Shown here in pieces: positions 1 through 5,273 of a stretch of 5,816 nucleotides of DNA. Each line of letters begins with the position of its first letter. Position 1 is the stretch's first letter. The notes under the pieces are model-generated. The model was not told the DNA's origin, searched no databases, and was given only the letters and a program-made list of their open reading frames with translations. The DNA is from Myxococcales bacterium (GTDB taxonomy: Bacteria > Myxococcota_A > Polyangia > Polyangiales > Houyiibacteriaceae). A program made the translations under genes and the position numbers. The stretch covers positions 1 through 5,816 of the forward strand of contig JAUXFZ010000182.1 in NCBI GenBank assembly GCA_030622585.1. The letters are read 5' to 3'.

Positions 1-56
1 CACTGAGCACTGAGCACTGACACTGACACTGGCACGGACACTGGCGCTGACACTGA
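1..56. repeat. Degenerate CACTGA tandem repeat
   Basis: Nine head-to-tail copies can be read: two 7-mers (CACTGAG) and then seven 6-mers (CACTGA, CACTGA, CACTGG, CACGGA, CACTGG, CGCTGA, CACTGA). The array starts at the window edge, so its true length is unknown. One + frame reads TGA in most units. No open frame through it is supported, so it is probably intergenic. It could be slipped-strand DNA or the decayed tail of a longer array. Confidence 0.8.
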
Positions 57-89
57 GCATCGGCCCTGACGTGCGTCGACTTCTACGTA

Positions 90-207
90 GGAGGACGGCT
101 CGGGATGGGCAGCACAGCGATTGGGTCGGCGCCTAGTCGTATGTCGACTTAAGGTGCCGGGCGACGGGGCCCCCGATCGCGAGCACGCCCGTCCCGAGCC
201 GTCCTCC
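90..207 (+). repeat. Long imperfect inverted repeat, possible structured RNA
   Basis: The arms 90-110 and 187-207 pair over all 21 positions, with one T-G (106/191). Inside them, 117-125 pairs with 172-180 (nine pairs, one T-G at 122/175). Next, 127-133 pairs with 153-159 (one G-T at 131/155), and 135-139 pairs with 145-149 around the five-base loop TATGT. Every departure from Watson-Crick pairing is a G-U pair in + strand RNA but an A-C mismatch in minus strand RNA, so if the hairpin is an RNA the + strand is favoured. There is no T-tract after it, no GGAA loop of the SRP RNA type and no clear target-site duplication. It lies just past the 3' end of the tRNA gene. It may be a small structured RNA, a palindromic repeat or a MITE-like remnant. 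The inverted repeat is seen directly; its role is unknown. Confidence 0.75.
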
Positions 208-233
208 GGTGACTCAGCCGCGAACTCTCTTAG

Positions 234-316
234 TAGCCGAGATCGGACTCGAACCGATACATCCAAAGGATACCGGATTTTGAATCCGGCGCGTCTGCCA
301 ATTCCGCCACTCGGCC
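234..316 (-). tRNA. tRNA-Leu (anticodon CAA)
   Basis: Reading the minus strand, the acceptor stem GGCCGAG pairs with CTCGGCT (first pair G-U), followed by discriminator A. The D-arm is of the GGCGGAATTGGCAGACGC type found in leucine tRNAs. The anticodon stem CCGGA/TCCGG encloses the loop TTCAAAA, giving anticodon CAA at 280-282 (codon UUG). A long class II variable arm (ATCC/GGAT stem) and the T-arm ATCGG-TTCGAGT-CCGAT follow. The 3' CCA is not encoded, so it must be added after transcription. The large variable arm and the anticodon agree on leucine. The gene is divergent from fabH. A minus-strand open frame that translates this tRNA is spurious. Confidence 0.97.
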
Positions 317-327
317 GAGGGGCCGGT

Positions 328-336
328 CTTATAGCA
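328..336 (-). promoter_or_regulatory. Extended -10 promoter of tRNA-Leu
   Basis: On the minus strand the bases read TGC-TATAAG, an extended -10 element ending 11 nt before the mature tRNA 5' end, which places transcription start about 4-5 nt upstream of the tRNA. The hexamer 17 nt further upstream (AATGCA) is a poor -35. The extended TG motif would be expected to compensate. Confidence 0.55.
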
Positions 337-349
337 GTCCGCAGCGGAC
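337..349. promoter_or_regulatory. 13-bp palindrome in the tRNA-fabH divergent region
   Basis: GTCCGC-A-GCGGAC is a perfect 6-1-6 inverted repeat. It sits between the candidate -10 and -35 positions of the tRNA-Leu promoter and 35 bp before the fabH start. That position suits a dimeric regulator acting on one or both genes. The palindrome is seen directly; regulation is inferred. No similar copy was noticed elsewhere in the window. Confidence 0.35.
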
Positions 350-384
350 GTGCATTCTGTCCCTAGAGGGCCTAGGCTCGCCCC

Positions 385-1383
385 ATGACGAGGACCGCGA
401 TTTTGGGGATGGGGCACTACGTGCCTTCGAAAGTCGTCACCAACGACGACCTCGCGAAAATGTTCGATACGAGCGACGAGTGGATCCAACAGCGCACCGG
501 GATCAAGGAGCGCCGCTACATCGAAAAAAGCGGCATCGGGGCCAGCGACCTGGCGCTGCACGCCACCAAGATGGCGTGCGAGAACGCCGGGGTCGACGTA
601 TCGGAGATCGACGCGATCATTTTCGCAACGCTCTCCCCCGACCACAATTTCCCGGGCAGCGGTTGTTTCTTGGGCGACAAGCTCGGCCTCGCCGGAGTGC
701 CCGCACTCGACGTGCGCAACCAGTGCAGTGGCTTCCTCTATGGCTTACAGATTGCCGACGCCTGGATTCGGTGCGGCATGTACAAGCGCGTGCTGCTGGT
801 CGGCGCCGAGGTCCACTCGACCGCCCTCGACTTCAGCGACGAGGGTCGCGACGTGACCGTCATCTTCGGCGACGGCGCGGCATGCGCGATCCTGGGGCCC
901 ACCGACGACGAGGATCGGGGCATCATCGACGTCGAGGTTCACGCGGACGGAAGCGGTGCGAAGGAGCTCTGGCTCGAAGCGCCAGCGAGCGCCTACGAGC
1001 CTCGCCTCACGCACGAGATGATCGACAACAAGTCGGTCTACCCGCAGATGAACGGGCGCCATGTATTCCGCTGGGCCACCGCCAAGATGCCCGAGGTCAG
1101 CCTATCCGTCTTGGAGCGCAACGGTGTAACGGTCGAGGACCTCGATCTCGTCGTCCCCCACCAGGCCAACAAGCGCATCAACGAGTTCGTTTCGCAGAAG
1201 ATGTCGATCCCGCCCGAGAAGGTGGTCCACAACATCCAAAAGTACGGAAACACGACCGCCGCGTCGATCCCCCTCGCTCTCAGCGAGGCCATCCAGGAAG
1301 GCCGCGCTAAGAAGGGCGACCTGGTTCTCATGCCCGCGTTTGGCTCCGGGTTTACCTGGGGCGCTGCGCTCGTGCGGCTCTGA
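385..1383 (+). CDS. fabH: 3-oxoacyl-ACP synthase III (KAS III)
   Basis: FabH-type cytosolic enzyme. It is expected to condense an acyl-CoA primer, usually acetyl-CoA, with malonyl-ACP, the first elongation step of type II fatty acid synthesis. The 332 residues are close to the family length (about 317-335). The N-terminal DTSDEWIQQRTGIKERRY block (28-45) is characteristic. The catalytic triad is complete: Cys114 in NQCSGFLYGL, His259 in VPHQANKRI and Asn289 in YGNTTAASIP. The C-terminus FGSGFTWGAALVRL is also typical. ATG 385 begins the conserved MTRTAILGMGHYVPS start; no strong Shine-Dalgarno is visible. The lipid kinase begins 4 nt after the stop, suggesting one transcript and translational coupling. 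The usual plsX/fabD/acpP neighbours are absent, so this may be a second, specialised KAS III with another primer preference. That last point is inference. Confidence 0.95.
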   Translation: MTRTAILGMGHYVPSKVVTNDDLAKMFDTSDEWIQQRTGIKERRYIEKSGIGASDLALHATKMACENAGVDVSEIDAIIFATLSPDHNFPGSGCFLGDKLGLAGVPALDVRNQCSGFLYGLQIADAWIRCGMYKRVLLVGAEVHSTALDFSDEGRDVTVIFGDGAACAILGPTDDEDRGIIDVEVHADGSGAKELWLEAPASAYEPRLTHEMIDNKSVYPQMNGRHVFRWATAKMPEVSLSVLERNGVTVEDLDLVVPHQANKRINEFVSQKMSIPPEKVVHNIQKYGNTTAASIPLALSEAIQEGRAKKGDLVLMPAFGSGFTWGAALVRL

Positions 1384-1387
1384 TCCG

Positions 1388-2401
1388 GTGAGTCACAAGG
1401 CCGATCGTGTCGCCGTAGTGCTCAACGGCAACGCCAGGCAGGTAACCGACGAGCTTGTCGAAAGCTTTGACCAACTGGTCGAAAGCGGCGACCTGTTCTT
1501 GTCGAAAAGCCTAGACGAAGCCCACCGCGTTGCGCTCGAGATCGTCGAGGACGGTTATCCGGTCGTGCTCACCGGGGGTGGCGATGGGACCTTCGTGCAA
1601 ATGGTCACAGCCATTACAAAGGAGGCGCGCAGGCGAAGTCAGGAACCGCCGTGCTTCGGCCTCTTGAAGCTGGGCACTGGCAACTCGCTCGCGTGGACCC
1701 TCGGTGCGGGTACCTCGCGCGAAGGCGTATTCGCCGACTTGGCTCGGCTACGGCACGACAGCGCACACCGCGACTTTCGACTGATCGAAGTGCAGGGTCT
1801 GCTCACACCCTTCGCCGGCGCGGGGTTCGACGCGCTCGGCCTCAAGCACTTCCATGACGTCCGTTCCGTCGTGCGGCATCTGCCGTGGCTCGGGAAGCGC
1901 GCCAGCGGTGCCGTCTCTTACGCGATTTCGATCCCTACGCTCACGATCCCCAAGCTCGCACTTCGACCGCGCATGCAAGTTCGCATCGTCAACCGTGGCG
2001 CGGCCGAACGCCTCGACCAGAACGGCCAACCGTTCGGACCTCCCATCGAACAGGGCGAAGTCATTTTCGAAGGCGCCTGCATCGCCGCGCTGGTGTCGAC
2101 GATCCCGTACTGGGGCTTCGGCGTCCGGGTCTTTCCCTTCGCCGACAACCGCCCCGCGAATCGTTTTTGCCTGCGTGTGGTCGCGACGAGCCCTCTACAC
2201 GTTGCTGCACATATGCTCAGCGTCTGGAAGGGCACCTATCGCGACGAGAAACTGATCGACGTCTACGCGGAAGACGTCGAGTTCGAATTCGATGAGCCAA
2301 ACGCAATCGAAATCGGGGGTGATCCCGCGGGCATATCCCACTCGATGCGTGCCCGACTTCACCCGGACCCGATCAAACTCATCGACTACGCAGCCTCCTG
2401 A
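1388..2401 (+). CDS. Diacylglycerol/sphingosine kinase-family lipid kinase
   Basis: Lipid kinase of the DAGK catalytic (YegS/DgkB/LCB5) superfamily, expected to transfer phosphate from ATP to a lipid hydroxyl such as diacylglycerol; the substrate cannot be read from sequence. From GTG 1388 it is 337 residues, near the usual 290-340. An N-terminal VAVVLNGNA strand (8-16) precedes the nucleotide-binding loop GGGDGTF (63-69). LGTGNSLA (95-102) matches the family GTxND/LA block and GAGFDA (144-149) the second-domain signature. Near the C-terminus the usual DGE triplet appears to be replaced by GGD (310-312), a possible catalytic difference. An in-frame ATG at 1340 lies inside fabH and would add 16 residues of unrelated sequence. 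GTG 1388, 4 nt after the fabH stop, gives a normal family N-terminus and is preferred, although no strong ribosome site precedes it. No transmembrane segment is obvious. Confidence 0.88.
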   Translation: MSHKADRVAVVLNGNARQVTDELVESFDQLVESGDLFLSKSLDEAHRVALEIVEDGYPVVLTGGGDGTFVQMVTAITKEARRRSQEPPCFGLLKLGTGNSLAWTLGAGTSREGVFADLARLRHDSAHRDFRLIEVQGLLTPFAGAGFDALGLKHFHDVRSVVRHLPWLGKRASGAVSYAISIPTLTIPKLALRPRMQVRIVNRGAAERLDQNGQPFGPPIEQGEVIFEGACIAALVSTIPYWGFGVRVFPFADNRPANRFCLRVVATSPLHVAAHMLSVWKGTYRDEKLIDVYAEDVEFEFDEPNAIEIGGDPAGISHSMRARLHPDPIKLIDYAAS

Positions 2402-2429
2402 CCCTCTGCGCCTGACCTCTCCAGAACGA

Positions 2430-2442
2430 CGCCCGTTGGGCG
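2430..2442 (+). terminator. Weak hairpin after the lipid kinase gene
   Basis: CGCCC-GTT-GGGCG forms a short 5-bp GC hairpin 28 nt beyond the kinase stop. The following bases are ACGGCCTCGTTTC, with only a three-base T run well after the stem. It is at best a weak or Rho-assisted terminator and may be incidental. Confidence 0.2.
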
Positions 2443-2454
2443 ACGGCCTCGTTT

Positions 2455-2492
2455 CTGAGAGGAAATCAGGAAAATTGTTACCTTTCTCTCAG
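2455..2492. promoter_or_regulatory. Inverted repeat in AT-rich leader
   Basis: The arm CTGAGAGGAA (2455-2464) pairs with TTTCTCTCAG (2483-2492) over ten positions, with one G-T, around an 18-base AT-rich loop. The element lies between the lipid kinase and the exported protein gene. The loop contains the candidate -35 TTGTTA. No T-tract follows, so it looks more like an operator or leader hairpin than a terminator. Confidence 0.4.
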
Positions 2493-2504
2493 TAGGACTG
2501 TAAT
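2475..2504 (+). promoter_or_regulatory. Candidate promoter of the sensor operon
   Basis: TTGTTA (2475-2480) and TGTAAT (2499-2504) are separated by 18 nt, matching a housekeeping sigma promoter at four and five of six positions. The surrounding 2460-2515 stretch is strikingly AT-rich for this genome. Start of transcription would fall near 2511, leaving a leader of only about 9 nt that begins at the Shine-Dalgarno, so the true start may differ. Confidence 0.4.
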
Positions 2505-2511
2505 AATACAG
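2498..2511. promoter_or_regulatory. Palindromic operator candidate CTGTA-N4-TACAG
   Basis: CTGTA-ATAA-TACAG is a perfect 5-4-5 palindrome. It overlaps the putative -10 box and touches the Shine-Dalgarno AGGA (2510-2513) of the gene starting at 2520. A protein bound here would block transcription initiation. No regulator gene is visible in the window. Confidence 0.45.
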
Positions 2512-2519
2512 GAATACCA

Positions 2520-3203
2520 ATGTGGGGATTTAGGAATGGGATCGTGCTGGGGGCCGGATGCATCGCAGCTTTGCTTGTCGCGTTCGGGGGCGCGTCAGCC
2601 GAATCGATCGAAGGATCGGTTCAAGGCAACACGAGCAAGGACGCGAGCGCTAACACCGGTCCGCAGGACTACTACTGGAAGGTCTGGAACGGCGCGCTTC
2701 CCGAGCAACGCGACAAGGGCGATCACAGCGACGTCCTCGCGGTTCTGACGGGGAAGTTCACCGGGCCGCCTATCGGCTGTAAGTTTGGCTTTCGTGGAGG
2801 TGGGCTCGATCCTTCGACCATCGCCGCACGCTCGGGCACAACCGTTCGGATCGAGAACCGAGACGCGTTTACCCACGAGCTCTCGGTCGAGGCGCTAGCC
2901 GGCTTCACAGCGCTCGAGTCGGGTCCAGGCAAGGCGCGTGTGATTCCTGTTCCAGCCGGCGGGCCATGGGAGCTCGGCGATCGTATCTACGGCCATATCG
3001 AAGGTCACCTGCACTCGATGCGCGAGCTCGTCGCGTGCGCAACGGTCACCCGGAGCGGCAAGTTCCGGTTCGACGACGTCCCGCCGGGCCCCTACTCGTT
3101 ACGGATTCTCCGCGGCTCGACACAGGTGGCGGCCCGCCGTGTGGTCGTACCGGCGGGCAAAACACTAAAGGTCGATCCGCTCAGCATGAGCCGGAGGAAG
3201 TAG
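2520..3203 (+). CDS. Exported cupredoxin-like / carboxypeptidase-regulatory-like protein
   Basis: A 227-residue protein with a clear Sec signal peptide: hydrophobic core about 8-25 and a likely cleavage after ASA (residue 27). No lipobox cysteine is present at the cleavage site, so a soluble periplasmic form is expected. Residues about 80-178 look like the plastocyanin/cupredoxin-type fold seen in methylamine-utilisation-like proteins. Possible metal or redox residues are C87, H119 (in FTHE), H159, H163, H165, M167 and C173. The two cysteines might instead form a disulfide. Residues 180-197 (GKFRFDDVPPGPYSLRIL) match the beta-sandwich signature of carboxypeptidase-regulatory-like domains. ATG 2520 is supported by AGGA at 2510-2513, 6 nt upstream, and by the signal peptide. 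The stop is 3 nt before the sensor gene, whose Shine-Dalgarno lies inside this gene, so the two are almost certainly co-translated. Metal binding is inferred, not shown. Confidence 0.72.
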   Translation: MWGFRNGIVLGAGCIAALLVAFGGASAESIEGSVQGNTSKDASANTGPQDYYWKVWNGALPEQRDKGDHSDVLAVLTGKFTGPPIGCKFGFRGGGLDPSTIAARSGTTVRIENRDAFTHELSVEALAGFTALESGPGKARVIPVPAGGPWELGDRIYGHIEGHLHSMRELVACATVTRSGKFRFDDVPPGPYSLRILRGSTQVAARRVVVPAGKTLKVDPLSMSRRK

Positions 3204-3206
3204 CCG

Positions 3207-5000
3207 ATGTTGTCCCGCCTCTGGTACTTGGTTCTAGCTTTGGCCCTTGGGGGCGCGCTTGCCGGTGCGTTCCTGAACAAGTCGGCCGCCGGTCGAGAAG
3301 TGGATTTCCAGCTCGAAGAGCAACTCCGCCGCGATCGAATCGAGGCGGAGCTCTGGATGCGCCTCGACGCGCGCCTGCGGCTGGACGCCCTCGCCTCGAT
3401 CGCCGTCGAGCCCGAAGTCCGGCAGACGCTTCGAAGCTCGAGTGGCCACATCGGCATGCCGAAAGCACCCGTGCGCAGACGATTGAGCCAAAAGCTCAAT
3501 GTGCTGAACGCCAAGCTCGAAGAGGGCAAAGGCGACATGGTCTTCGCGGTGGACACGGAAGGCGAGGTCGTGGCTACCCTCGACAAGAACGCGATGGGGT
3601 CGGAGCGGCTCGACAAGATGCCGCTCGTCCGCGACGCGCTCCGAGGGTTCATGCGAGACGACGTGTGGGTCTACAACGGTGAAGTCTTCCGAATGGCGGC
3701 ACGGCCCGTCTTCGATGGCGGCCGCTACGTCGGTGCGGTCGTGCATGGAATGACGGTCGGTGACGACCTCGCTCGCCGCCTCGGAAGCAAGCTTCCAAAT
3801 GCATCCGTGGTGTTCTTCTTCCGGGATCGGCTGATCGGAGCCCATGTCGGTGGTGCCACAGCACCGAGCAGCGCGGAGCTCAAGAGCGGCCTTGCCCAGG
3901 CGATCGCGGACGCAGGCGTTGCTGTCGAGCTCGGGGAACGAACCGGCGCTATCGCGTCGCCCATCCGTGGCGAGGCCGCACACGCCCAGGTCGGGTACAT
4001 CATTGGCCGAAATGGAAGCGCCGTGGGCCTTGGTGGACTCTTCGCAAACACCTTCAAGGAAGACGTGGCGTCGCTGCCGTGGCTGGTCATCGTCGGGATC
4101 CCGATCCTGCTACTGTTACTCGGCTTGTTCCTGCTCTACTTGGAGCACGACAAAGCGGTGGGAATCCTTCGCAAGGCGAGTGAGGGCCTCGCGAAAAACC
4201 AACTCAGTAGCCTTCCTGAGGGAGAGCTTCGACGCCACTACCGCAAGGTCGCCGAAAACTTCAACGTGGCGCTTCGTGCGGGCGTCGGCTTCACGGAAGA
4301 CAGGGAGCAACGCGCCTCGGTCGACCTCGACCATATCCTCAGCACCACGCGCGATAGCGCCGACTCCGGGCACTTCGGTTTCGGAGAGGAGGCGCCCACA
4401 GCGAAACAGGTCTCGCTAGATGCTGAAACGGAGAACGGGCCGGGTGTCGCTTCGCCTCATATGACGCCGCTCAAGGCCGCGGAGCCGGGAGTGCCAACCG
4501 CACCACCACAAGGCACGCCGACGGCTCGCCCGCAGCGCTCGCCTTCATCGCGGCCCAAGCGTGCTCCGTCGTCCTGGCCCGCTCGTGCGCCGTCTTCGCG
4601 TCAACCGGTGGCCGCCACCGTTCGGAACAGTGAGGAACACTTCACGCCGGCGCCAGACGACCCTCCGACACGGCCGAACGCCATGCTCGACGACTACGAT
4701 GGGTTTGATGAGCCTGAAGAGAATACGCAGGTCAAGCACGTCCCGCAGTCGCTCATCGAGGCTTCCGCTCCGGCCGTGCAAGGCGAAGAGACGCACTTCC
4801 GTGAAGTATTCGACCAATTCCTCACGACGCAGAAGGAATGTGGCGCTCCGGTGAACGGGCTCACCTTCGACAAATTCGTACGCAAGCTTCATGCCGCCCG
4901 AGAGCAGGTCATGAAACGCCACAATGCGGGCTCCGTACGATTCACCGTGTACGTAAAAGAAGGCCGAGCGGCGCTCAAAGCCAGTCCCGTCAAACAGTGA
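3207..5000 (+). CDS. Membrane sensor-like protein with MXAN_5187-type C-terminus
   Basis: A 597-residue inner-membrane protein. Transmembrane segment 1 spans about residues 5-23 and segment 2 about 290-312, enclosing a roughly 265-residue periplasmic region. That region has the look of a Cache/PAS-like sensor: a helical start (35-105), then MVFAVDTEGEVVATLDKN (111-128) and AARPVFDGGRYVGAVVHGMTVG (164-185). A possible HAMP-like helical stretch follows (313-357). Next is a long disordered linker rich in Pro, Ser and Arg (about 370-525), with octapeptide repeats at 441-464 and an acidic patch (494-505). The C-terminal domain, about 530-597, ends VRFTVYVKEGRAALKASPVK and, from memory, resembles the domain named after MXAN_5187 of Myxococcus. 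There is no kinase, cyclase or methyl-accepting domain, so its output is unknown. GGAGGAAG (3193-3200) is a strong ribosome site 6 nt before ATG 3207. The partner exported protein is probably functionally linked. Confidence 0.72.
   Translation: MLSRLWYLVLALALGGALAGAFLNKSAAGREVDFQLEEQLRRDRIEAELWMRLDARLRLDALASIAVEPEVRQTLRSSSGHIGMPKAPVRRRLSQKLNVLNAKLEEGKGDMVFAVDTEGEVVATLDKNAMGSERLDKMPLVRDALRGFMRDDVWVYNGEVFRMAARPVFDGGRYVGAVVHGMTVGDDLARRLGSKLPNASVVFFFRDRLIGAHVGGATAPSSAELKSGLAQAIADAGVAVELGERTGAIASPIRGEAAHAQVGYIIGRNGSAVGLGGLFANTFKEDVASLPWLVIVGIPILLLLLGLFLLYLEHDKAVGILRKASEGLAKNQLSSLPEGELRRHYRKVAENFNVALRAGVGFTEDREQRASVDLDHILSTTRDSADSGHFGFGEEAPTAKQVSLDAETENGPGVASPHMTPLKAAEPGVPTAPPQGTPTARPQRSPSSRPKRAPSSWPARAPSSRQPVAATVRNSEEHFTPAPDDPPTRPNAMLDDYDGFDEPEENTQVKHVPQSLIEASAPAVQGEETHFREVFDQFLTTQKECGAPVNGLTFDKFVRKLHAAREQVMKRHNAGSVRFTVYVKEGRAALKASPVKQ
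4527..4598 (+). repeat. Three 24-bp repeats encoding an octapeptide
   Basis: Within the sensor gene three consecutive units encode RPQRSPSS, RPKRAPSS and WPARAPSS (residues 441-464), pattern [RW]-P-x-R-[SA]-P-S-S. They lie in the cytoplasmic proline-rich linker. The units carry arginine and serine clusters, so they could be a basic, phosphorylatable tether or a binding site for a partner. The DNA units have diverged, so the duplication is not recent. Confidence 0.75.
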
Positions 5001-5001
5001 G

Positions 5002-5030
5002 TTGACCGCCGGGAACCCCGGCTCTACTTT
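5002..5030 (+). promoter_or_regulatory. Promoter of 6S RNA with palindromic spacer
   Basis: TTGACC (5002-5007) and TACTTT (5025-5030) are separated by exactly 17 nt. Transcription would start at about 5036-5037, which coincides with the base of the closing stem of the RNA. The spacer contains a perfect hairpin repeat, GCCGGG-AAC-CCCGGC (5008-5022). The repeat could be a repressor site, or a weak terminator hairpin for the preceding gene, whose stop is at 4998-5000. Confidence 0.6.
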
Positions 5031-5033
5031 GGT

Positions 5034-5238
5034 GAATGGTCCCTCTGTTGTGGCATGTGAGGAAGGAGTAGAGAATCCCTGACTAGGTCGATTCGGGAGC
5101 TTTCAACGTACGTGGTGTGCGGACCCGGCTAGCGTCATCGGGGGGCCTAAAGCGTACGACACCGGTTCCCACCTACTAGTAAATTGTAGGGGTTCGACTC
5201 AACATAGATCCCACGGCAGCAACGGTAAGGACTATTTG
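5034..5238 (+). ncRNA. ssrS: 6S RNA, regulator of sigma-70 RNA polymerase
   Basis: 6S RNA binds housekeeping RNA polymerase by mimicking an open promoter. The closing stem is three helices: 5034-5042 with 5229-5237, 5045-5053 with 5211-5219, and 5055-5061 with 5198-5205 (one bulge). A central bubble follows. Its 3' strand carries a small hairpin, CCTAC (5172-5176) with GTAGG (5186-5190), the counterpart of the CCUUGAACC/GGGUUCAAGG hairpin in E. coli 6S. The upper stem pairs 5095-5101 with 5164-5170 and 5114-5118 with 5159-5163. The primary sequence also matches E. coli as remembered: GCCTAAAGCG then CGACAC, CACCT and AGGGGTTC, in the same order as GCCUUAAAA, CGACAC, CACCU and AAGGGUU. About 205 nt is slightly longer than the usual 180-200. 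It has its own promoter and terminator. Exact ends are estimated. Confidence 0.82.
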
Positions 5239-5240
5239 GG

Positions 5241-5273
5241 GAGCCGGCTCGGAAGAGTCGGCTCTTCGTTTTT
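5241..5273 (+). terminator. Intrinsic terminator of 6S RNA
   Basis: GAGCCGGCTC (5241-5250) pairs with GAGTCGGCTC (5255-5264) over ten positions with a single G-U, closed by the GNRA tetraloop GGAA, then TTCGTTTTT. The T-tract ends within the stop codon of the convergent minus-strand gene. On the minus strand the hairpin is followed by CCCCAAATAG, with no T-run, so it is oriented for + strand transcripts. Confidence 0.92.

Noticed and set aside
75..150. Direct repeat GTCGACTT at 75-82 and 143-150
   Set aside because: Eight bases is too short to exclude chance, and the second copy belongs to the apex of the large hairpin.
231..250. tRNA-Leu 3' end as an integrative-element attachment site
   Set aside because: No second copy of the tRNA 3' end and no integrase gene are present in the window.
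121..366. 81-codon + strand open frame
   Set aside because: It overlaps the inverted repeat and the antisense of the tRNA gene, has no ribosome site and shows no recognisable protein signature.
214..645. 143-codon minus-strand open frame crossing the tRNA and fabH
   Set aside because: It translates the tRNA-Leu (the familiar WRNWQTRRIQNP-type artefact) and the antisense of fabH.
480..1310. 276-codon + strand frame inside fabH
   Set aside because: It is an arginine-rich out-of-frame shadow typical of high-GC genes and overlaps a gene with an intact catalytic triad.
1340..1387. ATG 1340 as the start of the lipid kinase
   Set aside because: It would overlap the end of fabH by 44 nt and add residues with no family counterpart. 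GTG 1388 gives the normal N-terminus.
3234..3983. 249-codon minus-strand frame antisense to the sensor gene
   Set aside because: There is no ribosome site or recognisable motif, and the opposite strand has a coherent domain layout.
5186..5200. GGGGTTCGACTC as the T-arm of a tRNA or tmRNA
   Set aside because: No acceptor stem or tag reading frame fits. The bases are better explained as the 3' strand of the 6S central bubble.
5001..5240. RNase P or SRP RNA
   Set aside because: The conserved GAGGAAAGTCC/ACAGAA blocks of RNase P and the GGAAGGAAGCAGCC apex of SRP RNA are missing. GAGGAAGGAG at 5059-5068 is only a partial resemblance.
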